From positions 37,920 through 101,919 of the forward strand of contig CACYGW010000007.1 in NCBI GenBank assembly GCA_902774045.1: a stretch of DNA of 64,000 nt. Direction: 5' to 3'. Origin of the DNA: an uncultured Bacteroidia bacterium. GTDB lineage: Bacteria > Bacteroidota > Bacteroidia > Bacteroidales > UBA932. This document shows positions 8,644 through 16,390 of the stretch, one piece after another (the first letter of the stretch is position 1; each line of letters begins with the position of its first letter). The position numbers were made by a program, and so were the translations under genes. Under the pieces are notes generated by a model. It was not told the origin of the DNA, ran no database searches, and saw nothing but the letters and a program-made list of their open reading frames with translations.

Positions 8644-10595
8644 CGGGGTTCTACAAGCTCAAAGTCAAGAAGACGCTGCTCCAGATTAGTGTCTTTTACG
8701 CGTATTCTAACCGGGTCTCCCAGGCGATAGATTTTGCGTTTGCGCCTGCCGCGGATAATGTAGCGGGCCTCGTCATACTCAAAAAAGTCGCTGCGGATAG
8801 TCCTTAGGGCCACCATACCCTCTATCTTGGTGGGCTCTATCTCTACGTACATTCCCCACTCGGTAAGGCCGGAAATCCGCCCGTCGAACTCCTGGTTAAC
8901 CTTATCCTGCATAAACTCCACCAACTTGTACTTTATGCTGTCCCTCTCTGCATTGGCGGCAATGACTTCCCTTTCCGAGGCATGCTTACACTGCCCCTCG
9001 TAGTAGTTCTTGTCTGCATTGCTGCCCCCGCTGAGATAACGGGACAAAAGTCGGTGAACCATAAGGTCCGGGTAGCGGCGGATGGGCGATGTAAAATGAG
9101 TGTAGAAATCGAAGGCAAGCCCGTAGTGGCCAATATTATCTGTGCTGTACGATGCCTTTGCCATAGACCGCAGGGCAATCATCTCCATAGGATAGAACTC
9201 CGGCTTGTCCTTGGCCTGGGAAAGAAGATCGTTAAGCTTGTGAGCCACCTTGTGACCATCGGCACTGTCGAACTTGGTCTTATAACCAAAATGCCCGGCA
9301 AACTTGCCAAGAAGACCCAGTTTCTCCAGATTGGGAGTGTCGTGCACACGGTAGACAAAGGTTTTTCCCTTCTTGGTTACAAACTCTGCCACCGTCCTGT
9401 TGGCAAGAAGCATAAACTCCTCTATGAGCCAGTTGGCCTCCTTGGATATGTGCTGATGCACGTCCAGCGGGCGGCCCTCGGAGTCACACTCAACCTTCAT
9501 CTCCGGACGCTCAAAACTAATGGCCCCAGCCTTGAACCGCTTCTGTCTAAGAGCAGAGGCAACCTTCCACAGGGTAAGGATGGCATCGTCAATATCCCGC
9601 GTGCCCTTCCCGTCTTCTATTATAGCCTGGGCGGCCTCGTAATCCAGACGATAGTCGGAATTAATGACGGTGCGTCCAATCCAGGAATCCACAATCTTTC
9701 CGCGTGGAGTCATATTAAACACGGCGGCATAGGTAAGCTTATCTTCTCCCGGCCTAAGCGAGCAAAGCTTATTGGAAAGCTTTTCGGGCAGCATCGGCAC
9801 AGTCCTGTCAACCAAATAAACAGAGGTCCCCCGCTCCTGGGCCTCCTTGTCTACAACATCCCCGGGTTTGACATACCAGGAAACATCGGCAATATGGACA
9901 CCAACCTCCAGATTGCCATCCTCCAGCCTCCGGAAAGACAAGGCATCATCGAAATCCTTTGCATCGGTAGGGTCGATAGTGAAAGTCATCGTCTTCCGGA
10001 AGTCCCTGCGGCCTTCCAGATCTTTTGGGCCGATGGTTTCCGAAATGGCGTCCGCCGCGTCTGCCACTTCTTTCTCGAATTTATACGGCAGACCGTATTC
10101 TGCAAGAATGGCGTGCATCTCAGTATCGTTCTTGCCCATAGGGCCAAGCACGTCTGTAAGATGCCCCTGCGGGTATTCGTAGCCACGGGGCCAGTCGTCC
10201 ACGACCACGGCCACCTTATATCCCGACTGGGCCTCCTGCGGCAGAGCATCTACGGCAACCTCTATGTCATAGGGCATGTTCTTGCTCTGCATAAGCACCC
10301 AGGCCTTGGAGCCCATCCTATGCAGCACCCCCACGAAGGGCTTTTTGCTTCTTTCCAGAACGGCAAGCACCTCGCCTTCTGCGTGCGCCCCCTGGCGGGA
10401 ACGGCCGGCCTTGGCCATAATCCTTACGGTGTCTCCGCTAAGAGCACCCCTTGTTTTGGCAGGACGGACATAAATGTCATCTTCCAGTTCCTCAACTGTA
10501 ACAAAGAGGCTACCGTCGCGGGTCATCTGGCCCACGCCCACATACTCTTTAACCTTTGTCCCTCTTTGTTTTCCGCTTTTATTATTTCTGGACAT
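8640..10595 (-). CDS. rnr: ribonuclease R
   Basis: Processive 3'-5' exoribonuclease of the RNB family, which degrades structured RNA in mRNA and rRNA quality control. It is 651 residues. Order seen: a short basic N-terminus; cold-shock-like OB domains (IYVRPAKTRGALSGDTVRI); the RNB core with the metal-binding DPTDAKDFDDALS motif (about residues 208-220) and HFTSPIRRYPDLMVHR; and a C-terminal S1 domain (GRISGLTEWGMYVE). Enterobacterial RNase R is over 800 residues; this one lacks the N-terminal helix-turn-helix domain and the long basic tail. The start at 10595 is supported by a -7 box 52 bp upstream. It is convergent with, and overlaps by 4 bp, the membrane-protein gene. Confidence 0.95.
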   Translation of the reverse strand: MSRNNKSGKQRGTKVKEYVGVGQMTRDGSLFVTVEELEDDIYVRPAKTRGALSGDTVRIMAKAGRSRQGAHAEGEVLAVLERSKKPFVGVLHRMGSKAWVLMQSKNMPYDIEVAVDALPQEAQSGYKVAVVVDDWPRGYEYPQGHLTDVLGPMGKNDTEMHAILAEYGLPYKFEKEVADAADAISETIGPKDLEGRRDFRKTMTFTIDPTDAKDFDDALSFRRLEDGNLEVGVHIADVSWYVKPGDVVDKEAQERGTSVYLVDRTVPMLPEKLSNKLCSLRPGEDKLTYAAVFNMTPRGKIVDSWIGRTVINSDYRLDYEAAQAIIEDGKGTRDIDDAILTLWKVASALRQKRFKAGAISFERPEMKVECDSEGRPLDVHQHISKEANWLIEEFMLLANRTVAEFVTKKGKTFVYRVHDTPNLEKLGLLGKFAGHFGYKTKFDSADGHKVAHKLNDLLSQAKDKPEFYPMEMIALRSMAKASYSTDNIGHYGLAFDFYTHFTSPIRRYPDLMVHRLLSRYLSGGSNADKNYYEGQCKHASEREVIAANAERDSIKYKLVEFMQDKVNQEFDGRISGLTEWGMYVEIEPTKIEGMVALRTIRSDFFEYDEARYIIRGRRKRKIYRLGDPVRIRVKDTNLEQRLLDFELVEPR

Positions 10596-10616
10596 ACTTT
10601 CCTGCTTTATTTTGTT

Positions 10617-10624
10617 TATCTTTG
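10617..10624 (+). promoter_or_regulatory. -7 box for gpmI
   Basis: TATCTTTG, 44 bp upstream of the gpmI ATG. It lies between the rnr start codon and the minus-strand rnr -7 box (10647-10654), so the rnr transcript start and the gpmI leader occupy the same 30 bp. Confidence 0.6.
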
Positions 10625-10646
10625 TAGACTAAAATGTATTACACTG

Positions 10647-10654
10647 CAAAGTTA
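10647..10654 (-). promoter_or_regulatory. -7 box for rnr
   Basis: TAACTTTG on the minus strand fits TAnnTTTG. The predicted rnr transcript would start inside the gpmI 5' leader, so the two divergent transcripts overlap at their 5' ends. Confidence 0.55.
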
Positions 10655-10668
10655 AGAATAATTACGAT

Positions 10669-12192
10669 ATGAACAGAAAAGTACTGCTTATGATACTGGA
10701 TGGTTGGGGCGAAGGCCGCCACGACTATTCCAACGCTATCTGGACACAGGGAACTCCCAACATAGACGCTCTGCGCCAGAAGTACCCCTACGGTCATCTT
10801 CAGGCCTGCGGAGAATATGTAGGCCTTCCCGACGGCCAGATGGGAAATTCGGAGGTTGGCCATATGAACCTTGGCGCCGGCCGCGTAGTATATCAGGACT
10901 TAGTAAAGATAAACATTGCCTGCCGCGAGCATAAGCTTCTGGAAAACAAAGAAATAAAGGCCGCCTTCGACTATGTAAAGACCTCCGGCAAAAAGCTTCA
11001 CCTTATGGGACTTACCTCCCACGGCGGAGTTCACAGTTCTCTGGACCACGTTTACGAACTGCTTCGCGTAGCTGCAGAACTGGGCCTTGACAAAGTTTAC
11101 GTTCACGCCTTTATGGACGGACGCGACACAGATCCGCGCAGCGGAAAGGGCTTTGTAGAAGAGCTGGAGGCAAAGATGGCCCAGACTACCGGAAAGGTTG
11201 CTTCTGTATGCGGACGTTTCTATGCAATGGACCGCGACAAGCGCTGGAACCGCGTAAAGGAAGCCTACGACCTTCTTGTAGAAGGCAAGGGCGCCGCCTT
11301 TACCTCTGCCCTTGAGGGCATTCAGGCCTCTTACGACGCAGAGGTTACGGACGAGTTCATAAAGCCCATAGTTATTACCGATGCCGCCGGCGCTCCGCTG
11401 GCAAAAGTAGAAGAGGGCGATGCAGTCATTTTCTACAATTTCCGTAACGACAGGGCCCGTGAACTTACTGCCGTCCTAACCCAGAAAGATATGCCGGAAG
11501 AGGGCATGCACACTATTCCGCTTTACTACTGCTGCCTTACCCCTTACGATGCCTCCTTTACCGGAGTGCATATCCTGTTTGACAAAGAACTTGTCCAGGA
11601 CACTCTTGGAGAAACCGTTGCCAAGGCCGGGAAACGCCAGCTGCGCATTGCAGAGACAGAGAAGTACGCGCACGTAACCTTCTTCTTTAACGGAGGCCGC
11701 GAGACTCAGTTCCAGAACGAGGACCGCATACTGGTTAATTCTCCCAAGGTGCCCACATACGACCTTCTGCCGCAGATGAGCGCCCCCGAGGTTGCTGAAA
11801 AGCTTATAGACGCCATACGCTCAGAAAAAGAAGACCTTATAATTCTTAATTTCGCCAACGGCGATATGGTTGGGCACACCGGTGTTTACACCGCCGTTAC
11901 CCAGACCGTTGCCTGCATAGACAAACTTGTAGGCCGGGTGGTAGAGGAAGCCATAGCCAAGGATTATGTTGTTCTTCTGACAGCCGACCACGGCAATGCA
12001 GATTTTGAGGTTAATGCCGATGGTTCCCCCAACACCGCCCATTCTCTTAACACGGTACAGTTCGTCGTGATGAACGCCGGAGACGATGTAAAGACAGTAA
12101 AGAACGGAGCCCTCTGCAACGTTGCTCCTACGATACTTAAACTCATGGGTATTCCCCAGCCGGCCGCAATGACCGCCGAACCTCTTATCTAA
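10669..12192 (+). CDS. gpmI: 2,3-bisphosphoglycerate-independent phosphoglycerate mutase
   Basis: Interconverts 3- and 2-phosphoglycerate in glycolysis using two manganese ions and a phosphoserine intermediate. The protein is 507 residues, normal for the family. It starts with [16 protein letters not shown], and the nucleophilic serine lies in [17 protein letters not shown] (about residue 62). [21 protein letters not shown] and the C-terminal metal site TADHGNAD are also present. Cytosolic. A GH130 gene follows after 11 bp, so mannoside phosphorolysis and glycolysis may be co-expressed. Confidence 0.97.
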   Translation: MNRKVLLMILDGWGEGRHDYSNAIWTQGTPNIDALRQKYPYGHLQACGEYVGLPDGQMGNSEVGHMNLGAGRVVYQDLVKINIACREHKLLENKEIKAAFDYVKTSGKKLHLMGLTSHGGVHSSLDHVYELLRVAAELGLDKVYVHAFMDGRDTDPRSGKGFVEELEAKMAQTTGKVASVCGRFYAMDRDKRWNRVKEAYDLLVEGKGAAFTSALEGIQASYDAEVTDEFIKPIVITDAAGAPLAKVEEGDAVIFYNFRNDRARELTAVLTQKDMPEEGMHTIPLYYCCLTPYDASFTGVHILFDKELVQDTLGETVAKAGKRQLRIAETEKYAHVTFFFNGGRETQFQNEDRILVNSPKVPTYDLLPQMSAPEVAEKLIDAIRSEKEDLIILNFANGDMVGHTGVYTAVTQTVACIDKLVGRVVEEAIAKDYVVLLTADHGNADFEVNADGSPNTAHSLNTVQFVVMNAGDDVKTVKNGALCNVAPTILKLMGIPQPAAMTAEPLI

Positions 12193-12203
12193 TACAGGCA
12201 ATT

Positions 12204-13202
12204 ATGAAAAATCTAGAAATACTAGGTGAAGCCCTTCCCAACATTCCCTGGGAAGAGAGGCCCAATGGCAGTTCCGCTCCGGTTTGGAGGTATTCCGGGA
12301 ACCCTATAATCCCCAGAAACCTTCTGCCGGATTCTAACAGTATCTTTAACTCGGCCGTGGTACCCTTCCAGGGCGCCTATGCCGGAGTGTTCCGCTGCGA
12401 CGACAAAAACCGCCGTATGGCTCTTCACGCCGGTTTCTCCAAGGATGGCATACATTGGGAGATTAATCCTGAAGTGATTAAGTTCCAGTGCGACATTCCG
12501 GAAGTCGGAGAGTGGGTGTACGGTTACGACCCCCGCGTGGTAAAGATAGAAGACAAATACTACGTTACCTGGTGCAACGGTTACTACGGCCCTACCATTG
12601 GCATTGCCTGGACAAAGGACTTCAAGACCTTCCATCAGCTGGAAAACGCCTTCCTGCCATATAACCGCAACGGAGTGCTGTTCCCCCGCAAGATAGACGG
12701 CAAGTTCGCGATGCTTTCCAGGCCTTCGGATACAGGGCATACCGCTTTTGGAGATATCTTCTACTCCGAGTCTCCGGACCTGGAGTACTGGGGACATCAC
12801 AGACACGTAATGGCTCCCGCTCCTTTTGAAAAGAGCGCCTGGCAGTGCATGAAGATTGGTGCCGGCCCCGTGCCCATCGAGACCTCCGAGGGTTGGCTGC
12901 TTATCTATCACGGCGTGCTCCGCTCCTGCAACGGTTATGTCTATGCCTTTGGAAGCGCACTTCTTGACAGGGAAAAGCCCTGGAAGGTACTTGCGCGCAG
13001 CGGGCAGTATCTTATTACCCCAGAGACTCTGTACGAGCTTGTGGGAGACGTGCCCAGCGTGGCCTTCCCCTGTGCCAATGTCTATGACCCCCAGTCCGGA
13101 CGCATCGCCATTTATTATGGATGCGCAGACACTGTTACCGGTCTGGCCTTCGGGTACATTCAGGACATCATCGACTTTACAAAAAAGACTAATATCCTTT
13201 AA
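12204..13202 (+). CDS. GH130 mannoside phosphorylase
   Basis: Glycoside hydrolase family 130 protein of 332 residues. These enzymes mostly phosphorolyse beta-1,4-mannosides (for example Man-GlcNAc from the N-glycan core or mannobiose) to mannose-1-phosphate. A five-bladed beta-propeller pattern is visible. The catalytic-acid motif reads [11 protein letters not shown] (around residue 110), with [17 protein letters not shown] and [19 protein letters not shown] downstream. There is no signal peptide, so it acts in the cytosol on imported disaccharide. The GH92 genes at 1-4072 could supply trimmed N-glycan cores; that link is inference because they are not in one operon. The gene ends at a bidirectional terminator. 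Confidence 0.9.
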   Translation: MKNLEILGEALPNIPWEERPNGSSAPVWRYSGNPIIPRNLLPDSNSIFNSAVVPFQGAYAGVFRCDDKNRRMALHAGFSKDGIHWEINPEVIKFQCDIPEVGEWVYGYDPRVVKIEDKYYVTWCNGYYGPTIGIAWTKDFKTFHQLENAFLPYNRNGVLFPRKIDGKFAMLSRPSDTGHTAFGDIFYSESPDLEYWGHHRHVMAPAPFEKSAWQCMKIGAGPVPIETSEGWLLIYHGVLRSCNGYVYAFGSALLDREKPWKVLARSGQYLITPETLYELVGDVPSVAFPCANVYDPQSGRIAIYYGCADTVTGLAFGYIQDIIDFTKKTNIL

Positions 13203-13205
13203 AAT

Positions 13206-13240
13206 AAAAAAGCTTCTCCCGAATGAGAGAAGCTTTTTTT
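13206..13240. terminator. bidirectional terminator
   Basis: Hairpin with stem AGCTTCTC/GAGAAGCT (13211-13218 and 13227-13234), flanked by an A-run on the left and a T-run on the right. It separates the plus-strand GH130 gene from the minus-strand M3 peptidase and ends the long nucleic-acid locus. Confidence 0.85.
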
Positions 13241-15268
13241 CTATTCAAGACCTCTGTTTCGCAGCAGGGCTCCGGCATCCGGAGCGGCGCCGCGGAACTG
13301 CAGGAAGAGCGTCATAGGCTCTTCGCTTCCGCCCTTCTCAAGGAAGGTCTCGCGGAAAGAACGCGCAACGTCTGGATTGTAAAGGCCCTTCTTCTGGAAG
13401 AACTCAAAGGCATCGGCATCCAAAACCTCGGACCACAAATAACTATAGTACCCGGCGCTGTATCCACTGTTAAAGATGTGATTAAAGTACGTGGTACGGT
13501 AGCGGGGGATAATCTCGTCTATAAGCCCCATCTCCTTGCACTTGTCAAGCTCGAACTGGCGTATGCTCTGAGCGTCGGTAAAGAGAGCAAGCTGCTCTTC
13601 AGAAAGCTCGTGCCACTTCATATCCAGAATTGAAGCTGCGCAAAGTTCACCGGTCATAAAGCCCATATTGAACTTAAGCGCATTGCCAATCTTCTCTACA
13701 AGGGCTGCGGGAATGGGCTCTCCTGTCTTGTAATTGTTGGCGTAATTTGCCAGAATCTCTTTCTGGAAGGCCCAGTGCTCGTTAAACTGAGAGAACATCT
13801 CTACAAAATCGCGGGCAACGGAAGTTCCGCTTACAGAGGCATAATTACATTTGGTAAGGAAGCCGTGAAGAGCGTGACCAAACTCGTGGAACGCAGTCTG
13901 CACCTGATCTATGGTAAGCATAGAAGGCACATCTTCCGTTGCGGGAGGGAAGTTGCAAACGTTAACGATGATAGGGCGCACATCCTCGCCTTCCGGAGTA
14001 ACAAACTGGTCGCGGAAATTATTCATCCAGGCACCGCCGCGTTTTGTGTCGCGGGTGTAATAGTCACGGTAGAAGATACCAAGAAGGGAACCGTCGGCGT
14101 CGCTTATTCTATAAGCCTTTGCGGCAGGGTTGTAAACCTCTACCTCGGGGGCCTCGGTAACCTTTATTCCGTAAATCTTCTCGGCGGCGTAGAACACGCC
14201 CTTCATCACGCTGTCTGCCTGGAAATAAGGCTTTGTCTGCTCCTCGTCAAGGTCGTATTTAATCTTGCGCACCTTCTCTGCATAATAGAACCAGTCCCAA
14301 GGCTCGATCTTGGTTCCGGCAGGCAGAAGCCCGGCGGCGATATCCTCGTTCATAACCACCTGCATAGCAGCCTTTTCTTCCTTGGCCTTGGCCATAGCGG
14401 CAGCCATAATATCGGCAAGGAACTTATCTACGGTAGCAGGATTTCCGGCCATCTTGCCGTCCAGAAGATAGGAGGCGGAATTGGGGTAACCCAGCATTAC
14501 GGCCTGCTCTGTGCGCAGTTTCATTATCTCCAGCACAATGGCGTTATTGTCGTTCTCGTTGCCGTTGTTGCCGCGGGAAGAATAAGCCTTGAAGGCCTTC
14601 TCCCTAAGTGCCCTGTCGGTGCAGGAGGTCATAAAATCGGAGTACTGGGAAACGGTAACGCCTATAGCATCGCGGAAGGCATTGTTCTCTGCAAGAAGGT
14701 TGTTGCCAAATTTCTGGCTAAGCACGGCAAGGCGGGAGTTAATCTCCTTAAAGCGGGCCTGGCCGGCCTCGTCAAGGCCAATGCCGTTCTTGATGAACCT
14801 CTTGTAGAATTTGTCGGTAACCATCTGCTGCTCGCGGGTAAGGGAAGACATATTTTCATGAACTTCCTTAATCCTTTCAAATAGGGCGGAGTCCATAAAA
14901 ATCTCGTCATCGGCCGCGCTCATAACAGGGGTTATCTCCTCCATTATGGCGTTGATTTCGGGGGTGGCGTCAGACTCGGCAATGTTGTAGAATACACCGG
15001 AGACCTTGGCCAGCAGAGAGCCGCAGCGGTCAAGAGCCGCAACCGTATTCTCGAATGTAGGCTCTTCCTTATTTTCCTTTATTGCAATAATTTCTGCCCT
15101 GCGCTCTTCTATGCCTTTGTTAAAGGCTGGTATATAATCGGACGTCCTTATCTGGCCGAATGGAGCATTCCCATACGGGGTGCTCCATTCTTCCATAAAG
15201 GGATTAGTCCTATCTGTACAAGCTGCTATTGCCATAGCAAATATCGATAAAGCTAATACTTTTTTCAT
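13241..15268 (-). CDS. M3 family metallopeptidase lipoprotein (Dcp-like)
   Basis: Zinc oligopeptidase related to dipeptidyl carboxypeptidase and oligopeptidase A. It is 675 residues. The signal MKKVLALSIFAMAIAAC ends in a lipobox (Cys17). The long helical M3 fold carries HEFGHALHGF (about residues 459-468) and the downstream glutamate in ARDFVEMFSQFNEHW. It should cut short peptides outside the cytoplasm. Its ATG overlaps the stop of the DUF5689 gene by 4 bp, so it is the last gene of the nucleic-acid locus and is translationally coupled to it. Its role there may be to process DNA-bound proteins or simply to scavenge peptides (inference). Confidence 0.93.
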   Translation of the reverse strand: MKKVLALSIFAMAIAACTDRTNPFMEEWSTPYGNAPFGQIRTSDYIPAFNKGIEERRAEIIAIKENKEEPTFENTVAALDRCGSLLAKVSGVFYNIAESDATPEINAIMEEITPVMSAADDEIFMDSALFERIKEVHENMSSLTREQQMVTDKFYKRFIKNGIGLDEAGQARFKEINSRLAVLSQKFGNNLLAENNAFRDAIGVTVSQYSDFMTSCTDRALREKAFKAYSSRGNNGNENDNNAIVLEIMKLRTEQAVMLGYPNSASYLLDGKMAGNPATVDKFLADIMAAAMAKAKEEKAAMQVVMNEDIAAGLLPAGTKIEPWDWFYYAEKVRKIKYDLDEEQTKPYFQADSVMKGVFYAAEKIYGIKVTEAPEVEVYNPAAKAYRISDADGSLLGIFYRDYYTRDTKRGGAWMNNFRDQFVTPEGEDVRPIIVNVCNFPPATEDVPSMLTIDQVQTAFHEFGHALHGFLTKCNYASVSGTSVARDFVEMFSQFNEHWAFQKEILANYANNYKTGEPIPAALVEKIGNALKFNMGFMTGELCAASILDMKWHELSEEQLALFTDAQSIRQFELDKCKEMGLIDEIIPRYRTTYFNHIFNSGYSAGYYSYLWSEVLDADAFEFFQKKGLYNPDVARSFRETFLEKGGSEEPMTLFLQFRGAAPDAGALLRNRGLE

Positions 15269-16386
15269 TTGTTAACGACTACACTGTTTTCGTCAATCAA
15301 AGTAAACTGAATAACATACTCTCCGCCGCTAAGGTAGCAGGAAAGAATGCCTGTTACGTCTATGGTCGCATTACCTGCAAGAACGTCTGCGTCAATCTCG
15401 CTGTCGGCAAAGCGGGCAAAGCCGCTGGAACGGACCTGAATGGTAGTGTTCCCCATCTTGAAATACTGGCTCACGGAGTAGGCGTCGGCCTTCTTGATCA
15501 TCATGGCCTTGAACTCCGGCTCTGAAACCCTGTGGGAGTCGTCGCCTGTAGTAGCTGCGTCAAAGTCACCGGCCTTAAGGTGATTGATAAGTCCATTCTT
15601 GGACAGAGACCATGTCTTTACGTTCCAGGTCTTCTCGTCCAGGAATATACGGTTTGACGAGTGGTCAGAGTCGTGAGCCTGGTCGGGATCTGGATAAATC
15701 AGACAGAATATCTCGTTCCCGTACTTGAGTCCCTTAAGGGTAACAAGCGTTCCAAAATCAGGACCCTGCTGGGGCATGATGGCGCCGTTAAGGGTGGCCT
15801 TCAGGTTGGCGGCCAGATCTGCTTCTGTGAGCACCTTGGGAGTAACGGGAGTATCTACCTTTCCACGGAAGATGTGGGTATCGATAATGTACTGAACCTC
15901 TATGTAAGTGGTCTCGTAACTATCGGCATTCTCCCCATCCTCGTTGGTTCCCCACTCCTCGCCGGAGGCCTTCTTATTACGGCCGTAGCCAAGCTGGAGC
16001 ATACCGCTGTAGTTACCAAGGGTAAGGCCCTCGCACTTGACGAATACCCACTGGCCGGGCTTATAGTCGGCATAAAGGGAAGACTTTCCAACCTTAATCT
16101 CTATGGCACCTGTAGCGTCCTGGATAAACATACTCTTGTAGATGTTTCCGGAACGGTCTTCGGAAACAACCTGGCCGGCGATGATAAGGTCATCGTCAAT
16201 CTTTACAGGAGTACCTATCTTACTATAGAGTTTCTTAAGGTCGGCTATAGTGCAGTTGACTTCAAGATTTGCAGGTTCTGCAAGTTCTACGTCATCATAA
16301 TTGACATTTACTACGGGCTCCCATTCTTCGCAAGAAACCAAGGCGGCAAGAGCCGCAACTGCTGTTGCAATAATTAACTTTTTCAT
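15265..16386 (-). CDS. DUF5689 OB-fold surface lipoprotein
   Basis: Secreted lipoprotein of 373 residues. The signal ends LVSC followed by EEWEP, an acidic pattern after the lipid cysteine that resembles the Bacteroidota surface-export signal. The body matches the DUF5689 pattern: an N-terminal INGxV-like OB segment (IIAGQVVSEDRSGNIYKSMF, then IQDATGAIEIKV) and a C-terminal segment ending in a DVTGILSCY-type strand. DUF5689/OB-fold proteins are commonly found beside TonB receptors and secreted nucleases. Binding of nucleic acid at the surface is my inference. It starts 4 bp after the TonB receptor gene and overlaps the M3 peptidase start by 4 bp. Confidence 0.82.
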   Translation of the reverse strand: MKKLIIATAVAALAALVSCEEWEPVVNVNYDDVELAEPANLEVNCTIADLKKLYSKIGTPVKIDDDLIIAGQVVSEDRSGNIYKSMFIQDATGAIEIKVGKSSLYADYKPGQWVFVKCEGLTLGNYSGMLQLGYGRNKKASGEEWGTNEDGENADSYETTYIEVQYIIDTHIFRGKVDTPVTPKVLTEADLAANLKATLNGAIMPQQGPDFGTLVTLKGLKYGNEIFCLIYPDPDQAHDSDHSSNRIFLDEKTWNVKTWSLSKNGLINHLKAGDFDAATTGDDSHRVSEPEFKAMMIKKADAYSVSQYFKMGNTTIQVRSSGFARFADSEIDADVLAGNATIDVTGILSCYLSGGEYVIQFTLIDENSVVVNK

Positions 16387-16390
16387 AGCC

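Noticed and set aside
8982..10655. 557-codon plus-strand open frame
   Set aside because: Antisense to RNase R and without recognisable motifs.
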